The translations under genes were made by a program, and so were the position numbers. Of a stretch of 64,000 nt of DNA, positions 35,641 to 48,007 are shown one piece after another (position 1 is the stretch's first letter; the number at the start of each line of letters is the position of its first letter). The stretch spans positions 28,265,614 to 28,329,613 of the forward strand of contig OY754334.1 in the NCBI GenBank assembly GCA_963573305.1, read 5' to 3'. The notes beneath the pieces were generated by a model that did no database searches, was not told the origin of the DNA, and worked only from the letters and a program-made list of their open reading frames with translations. Source of the DNA: Pyrrhosoma nymphula. Lineage: Eukaryota; Arthropoda; Insecta; Odonata; Coenagrionidae.

Positions 35641-35821
35641 TAACTGGTAATGTACCTACATGCATATTGAAATGCAAATACATATTGTGTAGTTATAAGT
35701 ACAATAAGTATAATATTTGTTAGATTTTAAGCATAGGTAGAGTGTAATAGCCTTCGTCAAATGCAAGATACAGATGAAAATTGAATATTGATACGTTTTC
35801 AGTCCAAAAAAAAATTAAATA

Positions 35822-36100
35822 TTAGGCTTTAGACAACAGCCATGAGGGCACGCTTGAACCTTGGAAAGGTGACATCTCTAGCCTCTTGGGGTAGATAGTT
35901 AAATAAGTGAAGTTTTACAAAATCAAATGATTTACTGGTTAATGATAGCCTACAGTGAGGCACTACTAGATTTTTTCCTGGTATCATGCTGATGGACATT
36001 AAAACCAGTTTCAAAAGAGTCCAAACTTTCTTTAACATTGCACAGACATTTAAATACATATTGACCATACAATTTCATTATGCCGAGCTGCTTAAAGAGC
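35822..36100 (-). mobile_element. LINE RT C-terminal tail (Jockey/CR1/I type)
   Basis: The minus-strand frame ends CRLSLTSKSFDFVKLHLFNY, then LPQEARDVTFPRFKRALMAV, then stop. This fits the final segment common to these LINEs (SF...LWN-LP...F-R-L). The upstream RT is lost. Confidence 0.6.
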
Positions 36101-36104
36101 GGTT

Positions 36105-37685
36105 TGCAAACTCTCCGAAAATGGGAACTAGACGGAGTAATAGAAATTGAATTGCAATTGCAATTGAAAGCCTATTGTTGGAACTTTTGTGTCGTTTTTA
36201 TCGTAGTGCGGAACCATTTCTTCACACAATCTCTCTCCACAGGTCAGCATGCTACCTAACCGTCTTCATATCAAAGAGATATTTAGGTCAAACACACACA
36301 TTGTATTAATAGGGAATTTACTGCTTGTAGGTATTCGATGTCAGGTCTAAGTACGACCTTCATACCATTCGCATTTTTTCCGAGAGAAAATATTTCGCTT
36401 ATTCTTAGAACTCTGTATCACCACTGAAAAGGTTCAATGCCATAAGAAATCTGGAATCTACAAAAAAAGTGCTCAATAACGTTGCAGGGAGCCATATTGC
36501 ACAGCGAGAAATGGGACCGCTCTCACCTTCTATGAACGCAAAGCTCATATTTTGCCACCGACGCAAAACATCCTGCAGAAGTCTCGAGACATATGGCGTT
36601 CTTCCACAAAAAGAGCATCTCACTTAAGACGAAATACATTTTCCACCTGTTCCTCAATGGAAAGCTTTATGAAAAACAGAAATCGCAAGTAAATTAGGGT
36701 CGGTAATATTATAGTAGTGCTGGATAGAGGTTCACACTTAATTAACTTACAAAATTGTACCAGGGCCCAGATCCGGCAATTAATTACTTAAAAACTCCCT
36801 ATCAGAGTTGGGGCGAATTGAAACTTGGAGCTCGAATCCGTTACGTATTAAATGATCGCCGATTTTAGTCGATTATTATTTCAGCCAGGGGAAAAACGGG
36901 TGCAATCTTTTGTGAAGCCATGTTCAAGTTTAAATTCATAGTAATTGCTACTTTTCCTATCGTGATTCATGAATTGGAAAATATAGTGCTGTTAGTGACT
37001 GAGAACTGCGAGTAGAAGTTCCATTTTCCCGTGGAAAAACTATTGCAAGGACGACAAATTTTACCGCAAAATGTAAATATGCTCATTCAATTGTCTTCAA
37101 TGAAACTTTCAAAGCTTTGCTTCCCAACAAAGCTCATATCACAAGTCGTTAATTACTAATGATACCGATTTTGATAGATTATCGATATCCAAAGGACTGG
37201 AAACATGGTTGTGATGGGTTTGCGAGGTTATTTGAAAAGGAATAATTTGAGAAGTGGCATTCTGAAAAATGTCTTGGGTGCATATACAAGATGAGTGTAG
37301 GCTGGAGGAATTTGAGGCAAGGAGAGGATTGGGACATATAAACCGATAAGGGAGCAAGACAAACAAATATGAGATAGTAATGATAGGTGAATATGAATGC
37401 ATGGCATATCTGTGGCGAAAATTTGAAGTAAGTAATGAGAGATTATGGCACGCTGAAGTGGGTGACAGCGGAAAGAATGTTGGATTGGCTAGCAATAACG
37501 AGAAGAAATCTTTAAAAGTTCTGAAAATCTTTAAGCGACTTAATCTAGGACAAAAAGAGAGAGTTTTGTTTAGGATAGACCCCACCAACGGGTGAATCAT
37601 AGAAAGAGACTGGTGCTTGGTATACATTAATTGATTCCAATAACTGATTAACTGTGAGGTATATCACCATATAGAGGTCACCAAT
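36105..37685. other. No confirmed gene; long open frames on both strands at 37139-37627
   Basis: A minus-strand frame of 162 codons and a plus-strand frame of 71 codons overlap. The plus strand has EFEARRGLGHI and HAEVGDSGKNVG, faintly like LINE endonuclease text (DxNAxVGxx). Otherwise nothing is recognised. Probably an old transposon piece. Confidence 0.3.
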
Positions 37686-37689
37686 GTAT

Positions 37690-38200
37690 TAAGATATACA
37701 GCTATATCAACGAAGTACCGTGAAAGCCCCCACCAGGGTGTGTTCTATGGGGTGATTCCTCACTAGGTATGCAATACTCATCCTAGTTCAAGATCGAGAT
37801 TTGCACGCTTGCCCGGCCGATAGGCGAGGACCAGAAAGCAGTCAGGAGAATAATGCACGGCTAAACCAGAAACCAAGGGAAATCTACGTTGACAAGCATG
37901 CTAACATGCAGTTCATTGGTTAAAATTCTACTATTTATTAGCATCACTAATGCTACTGATAGATGTATCCTAGGAGTTAATAATTCATGCAGAAAACAAA
38001 ACCATGTGGGAAATTTCATGCGGAATGTGGTGCTAGTAATTGAAATAAGCTATAAAACGCAATTACAAAATCTATAGTCTACCTATCGAGGGTATGAGTA
38101 TCATAGAAAATAACCATCGCAACAATTGTGGTCCCTTATTGTCCGCGGAAAAAATGACTTTTAAAACCTATCCATTCTGAAATCTATTTCATATATCTTA
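37690..38200 (-). mobile_element. Jockey/CR1-like LINE 3' end, copy 1
   Basis: It aligns in the same orientation with 48008-48480 over about 480 bases: atatcaacgaag, ccaccagggtgtgt, tggggtgattc, cccggccg, agaaagcagtcaggag, aacatgcag, cagaaaacaaaa, tcccttattgt. The minus-strand 3' terminus matches the family end seen at 6108 and 59615. It is non-coding or broken throughout. Confidence 0.7.
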
Positions 38201-38204
38201 AGCT

Positions 38205-40595
38205 TGTGATGGGTTGAAGATAGCATAACTGAAGTAATTGATACGGCAGAAATAACAAGGGACTTCAGAATCAATTTTAATCGTCATCAATATATTTTTT
38301 GCACAAAATATGGTGCTTGTGCTGATTTACTGAATTTTTAATATTTATTTGCTTTGTTGATTTGATAATATTGATTTGCCTCAGTTAATAGTCTAATATC
38401 AACTGAGGCTACGATCTTCTTCCGACATAGGAGAAGAAAATATACTCGACTCAGCACTTTGTTCCGTTTCATTTATGAGTTGAGGAGGCATGCTGAATAG
38501 ATATGATAGTTAATTGCCAGCATGTAAATGTACATACCGTACTAACCCACTTAATTGGCAAGGGGTGAATATCGAGCAAATTTTCACAAATGAGAGCAGT
38601 GATGGATTCAAAGTGTGATAACGCAGCGCAGTCTAGATCATTATCTGTTTTAACTCACCTTCCAGGGTGTAAAATACCCCGTGGGACGCTAAACCAGTTC
38701 TACTAACCAGATTCTCTTTGCAGCTTGCTCGTCAATTTTAACACTTTCTGGAATATTAAAAAAATTCATTAACACTTAAGTAAATTAAGCCGACTCCCAA
38801 AATGAGGCATTTCACGGATGTATTCATACAGCCAAACACCTACTTTTGACCAAAGCGTTAGGCCATCAAATATCTTTAGTCTCATTCTTCCACGTTTTTT
38901 TTATACATTCAATTTCTCCTATTCCTGCCTATGGCAAAGCTGGATTTTACATTGGAAGGAGCTAGAATTTGGATTCCTCTAAGCTTTCACTAAAATTTGG
39001 ATTTTATTTATCGACGCCACACCTATTAACGTTGGGGCGTTGGAACCATAAAAAAAGGATTAAAGTCGATGCCTGCGGCACAACAAACGAATGGAAATCG
39101 AAGTAACTTGATGTTTTTAGCTGGAAGTTTAGGTGCTCCTAATTGCCATTGAAATTTTCAAAATTCAGAAATTCAGCGCCCCAAAATATAGTATTAGAAC
39201 TTGATTATTTCTCTTAAAATGTTGTTGAAGTACATGTTTCCAATTTGAGACTTCTTGACTTCAATGATTCTAAACGCAAAAATTAGAAAAAAGAAATACG
39301 AACATCTGATTTTAAAAAGTCACACAGTTGGCTATACGAATGTAAAATTTAATGTGAGTTACACAAAATTAAATATGTGTTCAATTTATTTCCTTGAAAT
39401 TTAAAAATGGTATAAACACTCATGCCATTCTGCATATGTTCCGGAAAAAACCAAAGAAAAGGTTGAGAATAATATTCATCCAAACCTAAGTTTTAAACCC
39501 CTAGAAAATGACGGTTACCCGATGAAACAATGGTCGGTTGAAATGGTCGGTCGGTCGGTGTGGAGAAAAACTATTGACGAGGGTTTCTTTTGTTGTTAAA
39601 ATGAAGTTATTCCAAAAAGTTAAGCGTTATACTATTTTTTTGTTCTTAAAAACAATACTCCAAACGTCATCTGAAGTTTAAATTGAGTACCGTTTTAATT
39701 TATTCCGAAATACTTTTAGGATTGTGATTTTTTCGTGAAAAGGAATGTTTAACAATGGAATGGTTTTAAAAAGTAATGTTTAAAATAAAAAATCATTGCT
39801 GCAGTGACACCACGAAAAGACCGATAAAGAAAACATGTCCTGGTGACGCAAAATATAACTCTACGGATTGAAAATTGTTAAAAGAAAATGAGGAGGAATA
39901 AATACAGAATCCATAGAAACAACTCGAAATTTGATCCCATTTAAACTGAAAGTTTCAGAGCGCAACTGAAAGAACTCTTTTTCTGCATCTGTTGAGTGAC
40001 TGGACAGGTTGAGGAGGGAGAGTGAGACCCTGAGTGAAATCGCTTGAAAACTTTGGCCTCTGTAGGTCACGACCTTCTTTTTTTCATTTTTACTTAACGG
40101 ACGCAATACATCTTCCCGCCAATTTGACCTCCTTGCCAGAAGCTTTTAGCTTTCGGCTATCTTACTCACGGTGCATAACAAAAAAAAGGGTCCGCAAATT
40201 AAATTAAAACGTTAAAAGACTCCTCTTCTACTCTGTTTCCGGAAGGAAGAAAAAGAATTTTTTTATAATCTCGACGAGTAATTAGATCCGAGGAGACGGT
40301 ATTTTCCAAGGTATTTTCAGAAGATTCATGAAATCCGGAACTAGATGATCGCCTTCGAGAAAACAGCCGTGGATGCGTGAATAGCGTAAGGATAATCGGT
40401 CGATGATATTTTAAGGAAATCAAGTGAACCTGCCATGGTAGCAGGAAGGACCACTCGGGAAAGTAAGCCGGAGAGAACTTAATAAAAAGAAAAAACGATT
40501 TAAAATAACACAGTAAAAAAGCCCCTCGCACTTGAAGTAGTAGCACAGTCTGTGGTAGTAGCAGAAGGTCTCTTATATATGACCACTACGCTAAT
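38205..40595. other. AT-rich stretch with no recognisable gene
   Basis: Minus-strand frames at 39861-40106 and 40199-40546 are short and carry no motif. Confidence 0.5.
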
Positions 40596-40599
40596 TGTA

Positions 40600-40780
40600 A
40601 GGGAATGGGGGCGTGGAATGCAAAATGAAGGCTTAAGGTATGCCTATAGTGGGGCCCACATTTAATGGTTTTTTTCTTCTTTTGATGTTACTGTTTGTTG
40701 TTTTGTTAAGTTTGCTCATCCTTTTCTTGTACATATCTGTAAATTTGGAAATAAACACTTTTGAATTGAATTGGAAGTTC
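40600..40780 (+). mobile_element. Possible LINE 3' untranslated end with TTGAA tail
   Basis: The run tgttgttttgttaagtttgc and then tgtaaatttggaaataaaca, followed by ttgaattgaattgg, resembles 3' ends of arthropod LINEs that finish in short TTGAA-type repeats. aataaa at 40751-40756 could be the polyadenylation signal. No coding remnant is attached. Confidence 0.4.
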
Positions 40781-41159
40781 CCATAAAAGGACTTACGTGC
40801 GATTTTATCCATATTTTGGCTACTTGTAGAAAAAAATTTCCTTTAGCTGAAATGAACGTAAAAATAACACATTACCATGCTACTTTTTCGCAAATTGAAC
40901 TTAAAATTACATTATATTAAATTCGAGAACGGGTGAAACACGGAAAAGATTTTATTCCTCTACCATAATAGTAACATTGGTGCTGAGGAAGCAGAAGTGA
41001 GGCTAGTTGAGCAACAAGGATGTACTTCGTTACCGTGTTTTCTTTATTTAAGTATCTTCAATATTTTCAATATTCTTCATTAAAAAAGCGTTGAAATAAA
41101 AATATAAAAAACAGGAATACAAGTACATAGAAAAAACATCAGCATGTTACGCTTAGCTT

Positions 41160-41900
41160 ATGACATAACAATTCAGGGAAGGAAGAAAGATCTGGCGAGA
41201 ATGCTGAACTGTATGGAATATGAAGAAATATAACTTAAAGATTAATGTTTAGAAAACCAAGATTATGGTTTGTCGGAGAAATCAATTCGAACTTGGACAG
41301 CAAATATTTTCTCAAGTAGGAGAATTTTATTTGGGAAATAAGATTATCAGCGATGGAAGAAGCAAGAACGACATAGTGAGCAGAAAAGCCCAAGAAAAGA
41401 AGATATTCTACCAAAAAAAGAAGTCTGATGACAGCTAGTAACAAAAGCTTGGAATTAATGAAGCACTTAGTCAAAACATATGTTATTCTGTTATATGGCA
41501 GAAAAGCATTTACAATAACAGGTGAAAAACAAAATAGATTGGAGGCAATGGAAATGTGGTGTTACTGAAAAATGATGGAGATCATATGAACGGAGAGAAT
41601 TACTAACGAAAAATTGCTACGAATAATTTGAGAGAAAAGAAATTTAAGGAAAACTCTGAAGAAGAAGGGACAAATTTACTGGACACATTTTGCAACACAA
41701 TAGCTTATGGAGAACAGCAATGGAAGGACAATTAGATGAGAAGAATTACAGTGGAAGGCCAAGAATGGAATGTATCAGACAAATTAGAGAAGGATGTCAA
41801 TGTATATACATCATTTACGAATGATGCAGTTGGCCGATAGGAGAGATGGAGATGGATGGAGATCTGCAGCAAACTAATCCTCGGATTGGTGACTACTGAT
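41160..41900 (+). mobile_element. RTE-like LINE, RT thumb and C-terminus, many stops
   Basis: The plus strand gives KTKIMVCRRN (41250), LGNKIISDGRSKNDI (41330), VKTYVILLYG (41465), NRLEAMEMWC (41535), TERITNEKLL (41595), YSGRPRMECIRQIREG (41745) and LADRRDG (41830). These are the successive landmarks of the BovB/RTE C-terminal half, in order and over about 700 bases, broken by several stops and frameshifts. Confidence 0.8.
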
Positions 41901-42089
41901 GATTATCTAATATCAATTCCATTTATGCAAAAAAAAATATTCCACCGGAGCAAATTCTACCGGAGAATTGAATGTATATAAAAAAAATTAAGGCTGCAAT
42001 CCATCTTAGCTTTTGAGTTATTAGCAAATAACAACAGAACTGAAGTCAAAATCGTCTCAAAAGAAATGACACCGCATTCATCTCTCGAA

Positions 42090-42265
42090 GAAGATCATAG
42101 TTTTCATTTAAAAATATTATCGTTGATAGAGGGTAAAATGTTGCGTAAGGGGAAGAAATAGAATAGGTTTTATGGACGGGATGAAGAGATTTAAGACGCA
42201 AGCTGAGCTGAAGAATGAAATCACGCAATGAGACAGGAGCCTGTGGCTGTAAAAGATACTAGGTA
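42090..42265 (+). mobile_element. RTE-like LINE C-terminal tail fragment
   Basis: The plus-strand words LIEGKMLRKG and then, frameshifted, FYGRDEE...AELKNEIT mirror IEGRMLGKRG...MNGMKK...AEMKKEI in the fragment at 264-752. Confidence 0.65.
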
Positions 42266-42269
42266 TAGT

Positions 42270-42780
42270 CTTCCCTTCTTCCATTAACAGTTGACTTCAC
42301 CAGTTCTTTAACCAATTAGCTAATTCCTCCCATCAGCTTTATCATATATGACTCGTCCAGAGTAGTTTTCGTCTTAACGCTGCTTATTCTTTCTATCCTT
42401 TTCCATGCCCTCATCTCGAAAATCCTCAGTCAACGCTCATTTCCTCTCCAAAAGTATAAATTTTCTAAAGTAAAAGTAAACCACGACATGCACCACGTTA
42501 AGGTTTTAATTATTCTTATCAAAATACTTTTTCTCATATTTAACCTCATCATTTCCATGCTCTTCTTAAATACTTCCATGGCCAATGTCATTCTGCGGTT
42601 TCTTCCCCCACTGCCAAAACCATCTCACTCAAAAGTAGTTCAAATATGTGAACTGATTCACCTGCTCCATAATATGCCCTCCCACATTCATACTCATTCC
42701 AGCCTTCCTACGCATGTAAGGCCTAATTACTTAAGTCTCCTTGTAATTAATCTGCACGCCAACATTTTTACACGGTAATG
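42270..42780 (-). mobile_element. RTE-like LINE, minus-strand thumb region, frameshifted
   Basis: The minus strand gives GGHIMEQVNQFTYL (42670-42630), RIIKTL (42515), FEMRAWKRIERIS (42425-42370) and, after frameshifts, a decayed end. It lies tail to tail with the plus-strand piece at 42090-42265. Confidence 0.65.
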
Positions 42781-42784
42781 CGCT

Positions 42785-43435
42785 CATCATTGGCTGCAGC
42801 TATGAGGTTAATCGATTAGGTAGCGGATAACATTTGGACATTATAGAGGTAGGCCATATATTCCCATTTTCACTGCAAGTACGATGATATTCAATTGATT
42901 TTCCCTCCTAACGACAATAGTTTAGCAAAGAATATAGATTTTAACATATTCATTTCAAGGTTTCACGACCCTGGAAGGTCAACGATAAAATATTTCTTCC
43001 ACTAAAGAAGACAAGGGAAACGTCTCGGGCGTCCTCCATGAAATGCTGCGTGCGAATATTGCATTCACAATGGCCCACTTGCCAAAACCTTTGTAGAACG
43101 TGAGTCATAAGTCTTTTAAAGAAAAGCAGGATATGGCTAAGGGAATACCTACTATTTCTTTCGTTTCGCAAATCCGGAAGGACGTCAGACTTGCGGCCGT
43201 AGAAACTGATCAACATTTTTATTTCCATTCTGACATTTGCTCCGGTATTAATTCTCTACACAAATTCTCATTGTATTCTTCTTCACTTGTCCGCTGAATT
43301 CGTATCAATCCTTTATTTATTCACTATAATATTTGACAAGGCAGTCATTAGTCACGGGGTAGGGGTGCCCGTTTTTGTCCCTGATTTTTAACGTTCATGC
43401 CGAGGAAATGGTAAGAGACGCATAGAAAGAGCTAG
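42785..43435. other. No recognisable feature
   Basis: Short chance frames only. Confidence 0.5.
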
Positions 43436-43449
43436 ATGTGGGAATCAAA

Positions 43450-43660
43450 GTATTAAGACATCTGATGAAGACCCTGAAAGGCGTGGAAATTAGTTCGACT
43501 GCATCTGGTGTTACGTGGTGGAACAACTTCTAATTACTTATTGGTGCACTGTGTTGCTGGACTGCACCACCTGATGATGCTTCACTGTGGTGAATCCCGG
43601 GTCGTACAATGAAATTTTTATGTGGAATTGCAGTACCTTCTTTTCCTATCTTCATGATGG
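43450..43660 (+). repeat. Two hammerhead-like cores about 110 bp apart
   Basis: First core: ctgatga at 43462, spacer agaccctgaaaggcgt able to form a hairpin with mismatches, then ggaaattag where GAAAC would be expected. Second core: ctgatga at 43571, then gcttcac...ggtgaa as an imperfect stem, then cccgggtcgtacaatgaaat, which parallels the gaaaccggtcgtagtgaata of the copy at 13757-13853. Both are decayed. The spacing suggests a tandem or dimeric element. Confidence 0.5.
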
Positions 43661-44517
43661 ATACATTCCACCAAGTGACACCTAAAACCGTTACAATCCA
43701 ACTACCCGGATCAATTGTGACCGGACACCATCCGGATAGTTGGATAACTCACAATATTGGTAATTTCCTTTAAGAAATCTAAATTTATGCATAAAATTTA
43801 ATGATAACAAAAACAATGTTATTTGCATTGGCGAGTGGAAGACCTATGACTCATTGTCTACCTAGACATTAGCGCTGTCGCTTCACCACATAGTTTCGTT
43901 ATAGTAATGGGCCAATATGGCGTGTGACTACTGAATGTTGAATGTTCACGAGAAGATTGCGACTTTTAACATGTTCGCTACGGACTGATTTTAGAACGTT
44001 AAAGAAAATTATGTTCTGCAACCAATAACTGTCAAACGAAATCAACGGTATAACAACAGAATGCACGTTTCAAATAGCCTATTGCTGTGAATGTAGAAGG
44101 CCGATTTGATACGATTTTTCCCCTCAAAGCGATCCAGATAATTGGAATGCTGGTCATTGAAGTTGTACTGCACATATCTATATGAGTTGGAGCACACCAT
44201 TAGGCAGTAACGGAAACGATACAAGAATTATATTTTAAATTTTTTCATCTATTTAAGCATGTTATGACATCAGTTTTTGGTGCAGTATTCGTAGTTTAGG
44301 CGAAAATTATATTTAAATATGTTTTTTCGAATGTTTGAATCGGTGGGACAACTTGATATTTGTTAGCAACTATTCTAATAACATGAAATGTATTATTTCG
44401 TGTTTAGAAGATAATCTGCACATATGTGATCGAAGTATTACGAAATATATCTCTTGTGCCAGAAGGCTTCGTGTTTTAAAAAATTAGCGTAGAATTGCCG
44501 AAAAACCAAATGGGTTA

Positions 44518-44632
44518 AATTCAATTTTTTCACTTTCATCCGTAGATATCACTAAAAAAGACAACGTACGCAAAGCTTCGCTCAAATCTGTACATAGACA
44601 AAAATCACTCCTAAGCACTCCCTCATTATTCA
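44518..44632. repeat. Dispersed repeat, copy 1 of 2
   Basis: Aligned in the same orientation with 45898-46010, 1.4 kb away: shared atatcacta/ctatcacta, acgcaaag-like, aaa-ctgta-ataaacaaaaatc and aagcacc. The family is unknown. Confidence 0.65.
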
Positions 44633-44689
44633 CCTTAGCACACAGGGATTTACTGATATCTCGTCCGACATTAGTATTCTATTCGCATG

Positions 44690-44900
44690 AGCGAGAGGTC
44701 TTCGCCGACTACCGGTCGTGCTAACGGTCTGGGCAGCGAGGAAAATTTAGCGCCGCCGCAGCGTCCCGCGTCCGTCTGTCACCTTTATGGCGCACCACGC
44801 CCCCTCGCAATACACGGAGTCCATCACGAACGACGGGAGGACGCGGACTCAATTTTGGGTCACGGGGAACTATTCGTGAATACATCCTTTTGACTGAAGG
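44690..44900. other. CpG-rich segment with open frames on both strands, possible exon
   Basis: Base composition changes sharply to GC- and CpG-rich. The plus strand has a frame from ATG 44687 (MSERSSPTTGRANGLGSEEN) and another containing MAHHAPSQYTESITNDGRTR; the minus strand has a 66-codon frame. No splice pair decides between them and no domain is visible. It could equally be an untranslated first exon or promoter. Confidence 0.25.
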
Positions 44901-45462
44901 GGATGAAAATGATGAATTCAACGCGTCAACCTCTTAAGGTCACAAGGTTAATGGGAAGCACCAGGGCACGGACGTGAGAATCCGAAACAAGCACAAACGA
45001 CAAAATCCAAGAGACCTCAAACTATCTTAAAATAAGGGTACAATTGAATAAACCCTGACGATGAGAACCCAAAATAGATCCTGAGCATAACACGGTCATT
45101 TTTCTCGTACATGTTCATGGATAGCATCAATGACAGCTCAAAGCCAAACTTAGGCTTTGAGCTAGGGATCCCTATCCCTTTTATCATCATTTGTGACCAT
45201 CCGGTTTTTATATCCCTGAACAGGTACGTGAATTGAACTTCAGCCAATCAAAATACACGGCGGCAAATAGGGATTGTGACGCCACATGTGAGTATTTATC
45301 TAGCACGGATTGTAATCATTACGGAGATGATGCTTTCAGTTACAGCAGAAATGATCGTGTGGCAGGGATAATGGTGATTTATGCTTTCACTTTCCCTATC
45401 GTTGAAAAACTACAGCTCTGATGATCTCTTGAGTTGCGTGAAAATGACTGTGTAATTAAGGT

Positions 45463-45683
45463 GAAATAGAAACTATAGAATTGTAGTTCTCTCCATTGTT
45501 TTCGGGTTAGCTGCGTCAAGTTTTATTCAGATGACGTTTCGTGGCCTAATGGATCTGAAGATGTGGCCAGCATAGGCCACGAAACGTCATTTGAATAAAA
45601 CTTGACGCAGCTAACCCGAAAACAATGGAGAGAACTGCAATCCAGCGCTGCGAAAGCCTCAAACAGAAATAGAAACTATAGAA
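45463..45683. mobile_element. Palindromic element with 18-bp target duplications and hammerhead-like core
   Basis: gaaatagaaactatagaa occurs identically at 45463-45480 and 45666-45683. Between them, arms 45482-45547 and 45574-45640 are inverted copies of about 66 bases with about two mismatches, around a 26-base loop (45548-45573). The right half reads ctgaaga (45555), then the perfect hairpin gtggcc-agcata-ggccac (45563-45580), then gaaacgtc and tgaataaaac. An 18-bp duplication argues for target-primed insertion. The few mismatches between arms suggest a recent origin or gene-conversion-like repair. Confidence 0.85.
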
Positions 45684-45897
45684 GTTCAACAGAGCATACA
45701 AATAAAGGAGCATTTTACGTATTAGTAATATGTACGAGTGTAGATATCCTCTAAAATAGGCTACCCTTTTTAGAAAATCACGCATCTGGACCAGAATATC
45801 TCTCCAGATTAAAAACACTGATCCAACTGGCGTTAAATTCTTAACGGCAAAAAATTTTAATAATTAATTATAATAAATAAGGCTCAAGGCACGATAG

Positions 45898-46010
45898 TCT
45901 TCGATTTTTTTCGCTTTTATCTATAGCTATCACTAATAAGAATAATTATGCAAAGTTTTACGCAAACCTGTAAATAAACAAAAATCGCACCAAGCACCTT
46001 AACCTCGCCA
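45898..46010. repeat. Dispersed repeat, copy 2 of 2
   Basis: Counterpart of 44518-44632. Confidence 0.65.
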
Positions 46011-46014
46011 GCGG

Positions 46015-47590
46015 CTTATTCAACATTTTATCAAAACCTACATTTTATATTAACTAAGAAAAGATTGTGGCATAAATAGACGATGATCGATATATACAAT
46101 TGATTTTTTGACGAAAACCTGTGGTATATAAACTCTGCATGAATTATAGCGATTATTATTTTCAACGTGATGCCCCCTACACACCAAAGATTTGTATTTT
46201 ATGTCATTATCTGCACCAACATTCACGTAGTACACGATAACCCACCTAAAGGGTGTGAAGCAGGGGGTTATTCCACACTGCGCATGCGCTAACCGTCAAG
46301 CATGCTCTCATTCTGTTATTAGTCGTATAAATAAATATATTTTTAAGCTGAATTAAACAACGTGCTAGGAAAAAACTCCACATGCATTACGGCTATTAAC
46401 CATCATTCTCTACAGTTATTATCCAATTATGATTTAGAGGCGGTATTTTCGCAACATTGAAGTCAAGATAAATGAGCTCTTAATAGAAAAATAGGGACGT
46501 AGTAGACTCACGTGCCTTTTGAATCGGAACATCGAGATTTTTATGACATTAGAGTGATACTGGATTATTTCAATGGAGCAAAAGAAGAGCATGCATGTAG
46601 AGACCATGGCGATAAAAACTAAACTGCGCGTCAGTGGCTTTCAACAGAGCACTATTCAATAACACGAAGGAATTTATTAATAAAAATATAGAAAATTGTT
46701 TTCCTCACTCTATAATAAGCCATGGCAGTAACACTAGAAAATGAGAGCATTTACTATTGGAAAACATCATTTAAACCCAGCCCGTTATCTTGATGTGAAC
46801 ACTGAAAACTGCCGCATTCTATGGGAAATTTAAAATATATCTGCAATTGGACAACTTTACTTAGAATGAATTAACCACGCCGTTTAAAATGAAAAGGTAT
46901 TTCTAATCCGTGGAGGTAATATTCTAGTTTTACCATATTTTGCAATGTTGAAACTGGTATAATAATTGAATTAACACATCGATTTTTATCATGTAAGGCT
47001 GTATGTTTCAGTTAAGAAAGTTTATGTCTTCGCAAAAAGAAGGGTAATAATATTTTTCATCCGAATACTGAAAAGGTTGCGGTCCAGGGGAATGGAAGCC
47101 AATAATAATTGGGGATCTAGTTGTTGAGCGTGTACCTATGGCAGCGAATGAAGGCGTTTGAAAATGTGGAAAATTTGTAGATGCTTAGCTTCTCAAGTAT
47201 ATAATTATTAAAAGTATTGTAGAAATTCATTTTTGTAAAAATAATAAGAATTGTGTATAAATTTTAATTAGGACAATTTGGATGATGAAAGTTTAAATCA
47301 TTAATCAAGAGTCAAACTTCATCCAAAGAAGCTATAGAGTTAGTTTTGTTATTATACCAATGCTATTTCCTTGCGCAAGTTTTGACCGAGATTAATAATT
47401 AAATTATTAATGGCTATTACTAAATATTTAGTATATAAATCTAATTAATGAAATTATAAGATCGTAATGATAACGTAGGATCAATCGTCAACGTTTAGAG
47501 ACAAAAGGAAGTAAAGAGTAAAGTATAAGATTTGAAAATCCTAAATAGGTATTAGGGGGAATATACGCGCACATCTTAGTAACCTAATTG
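46015..47590. other. AT-rich stretch with no recognisable feature
   Basis: No family or coding signal seen. Confidence 0.5.
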
Positions 47591-47594
47591 ATAG

Positions 47595-47700
47595 AGATGG
47601 GCGTAAGTCTTCAGTCGCCCGCTAACCCTGGTATCGCCAGTTGGGAGTCCCGCCTGGATGAGATTTCCACCACTCATTGCATGCTTGTGATTGAAATGAG
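47595..47700 (+). repeat. SINE family S1, decayed copy
   Basis: cagtcgcccgctaaccctgg and then gttgggagtcccgcctggat follow the S1 head (ctgccaacccgaagg, gagttccgcctgggtgg). The body atttccaccactcattgcat matches attttcaccattcagggcat. Confidence 0.55.
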
Positions 47701-48007
47701 CTAGAGAGATGCATACTTAAATGTTTGAACTGAGCCGTCCTTAATTCGCCCTAAATAGGGACGCATAATTATTACTATCATAGGTCTGTAGTTGTGGATA
47801 TGAAGGTGCTTATACGCACTGCTATCAATAGAAAGTCGGTAAAATGTTTAACAAAATTAGAAAGGTCTAGTTGACAGGTTCTTCCGTCCATAAAGGGAAA
47901 AATCAGCTAAACATGAGTATTGTTTACCAGCTTATAGAAAATATAATTTAATAATATTTTCATTCGTCATTGATGCTTTGACAGATAGTGATTTTTATGA
48001 ATGTAAC

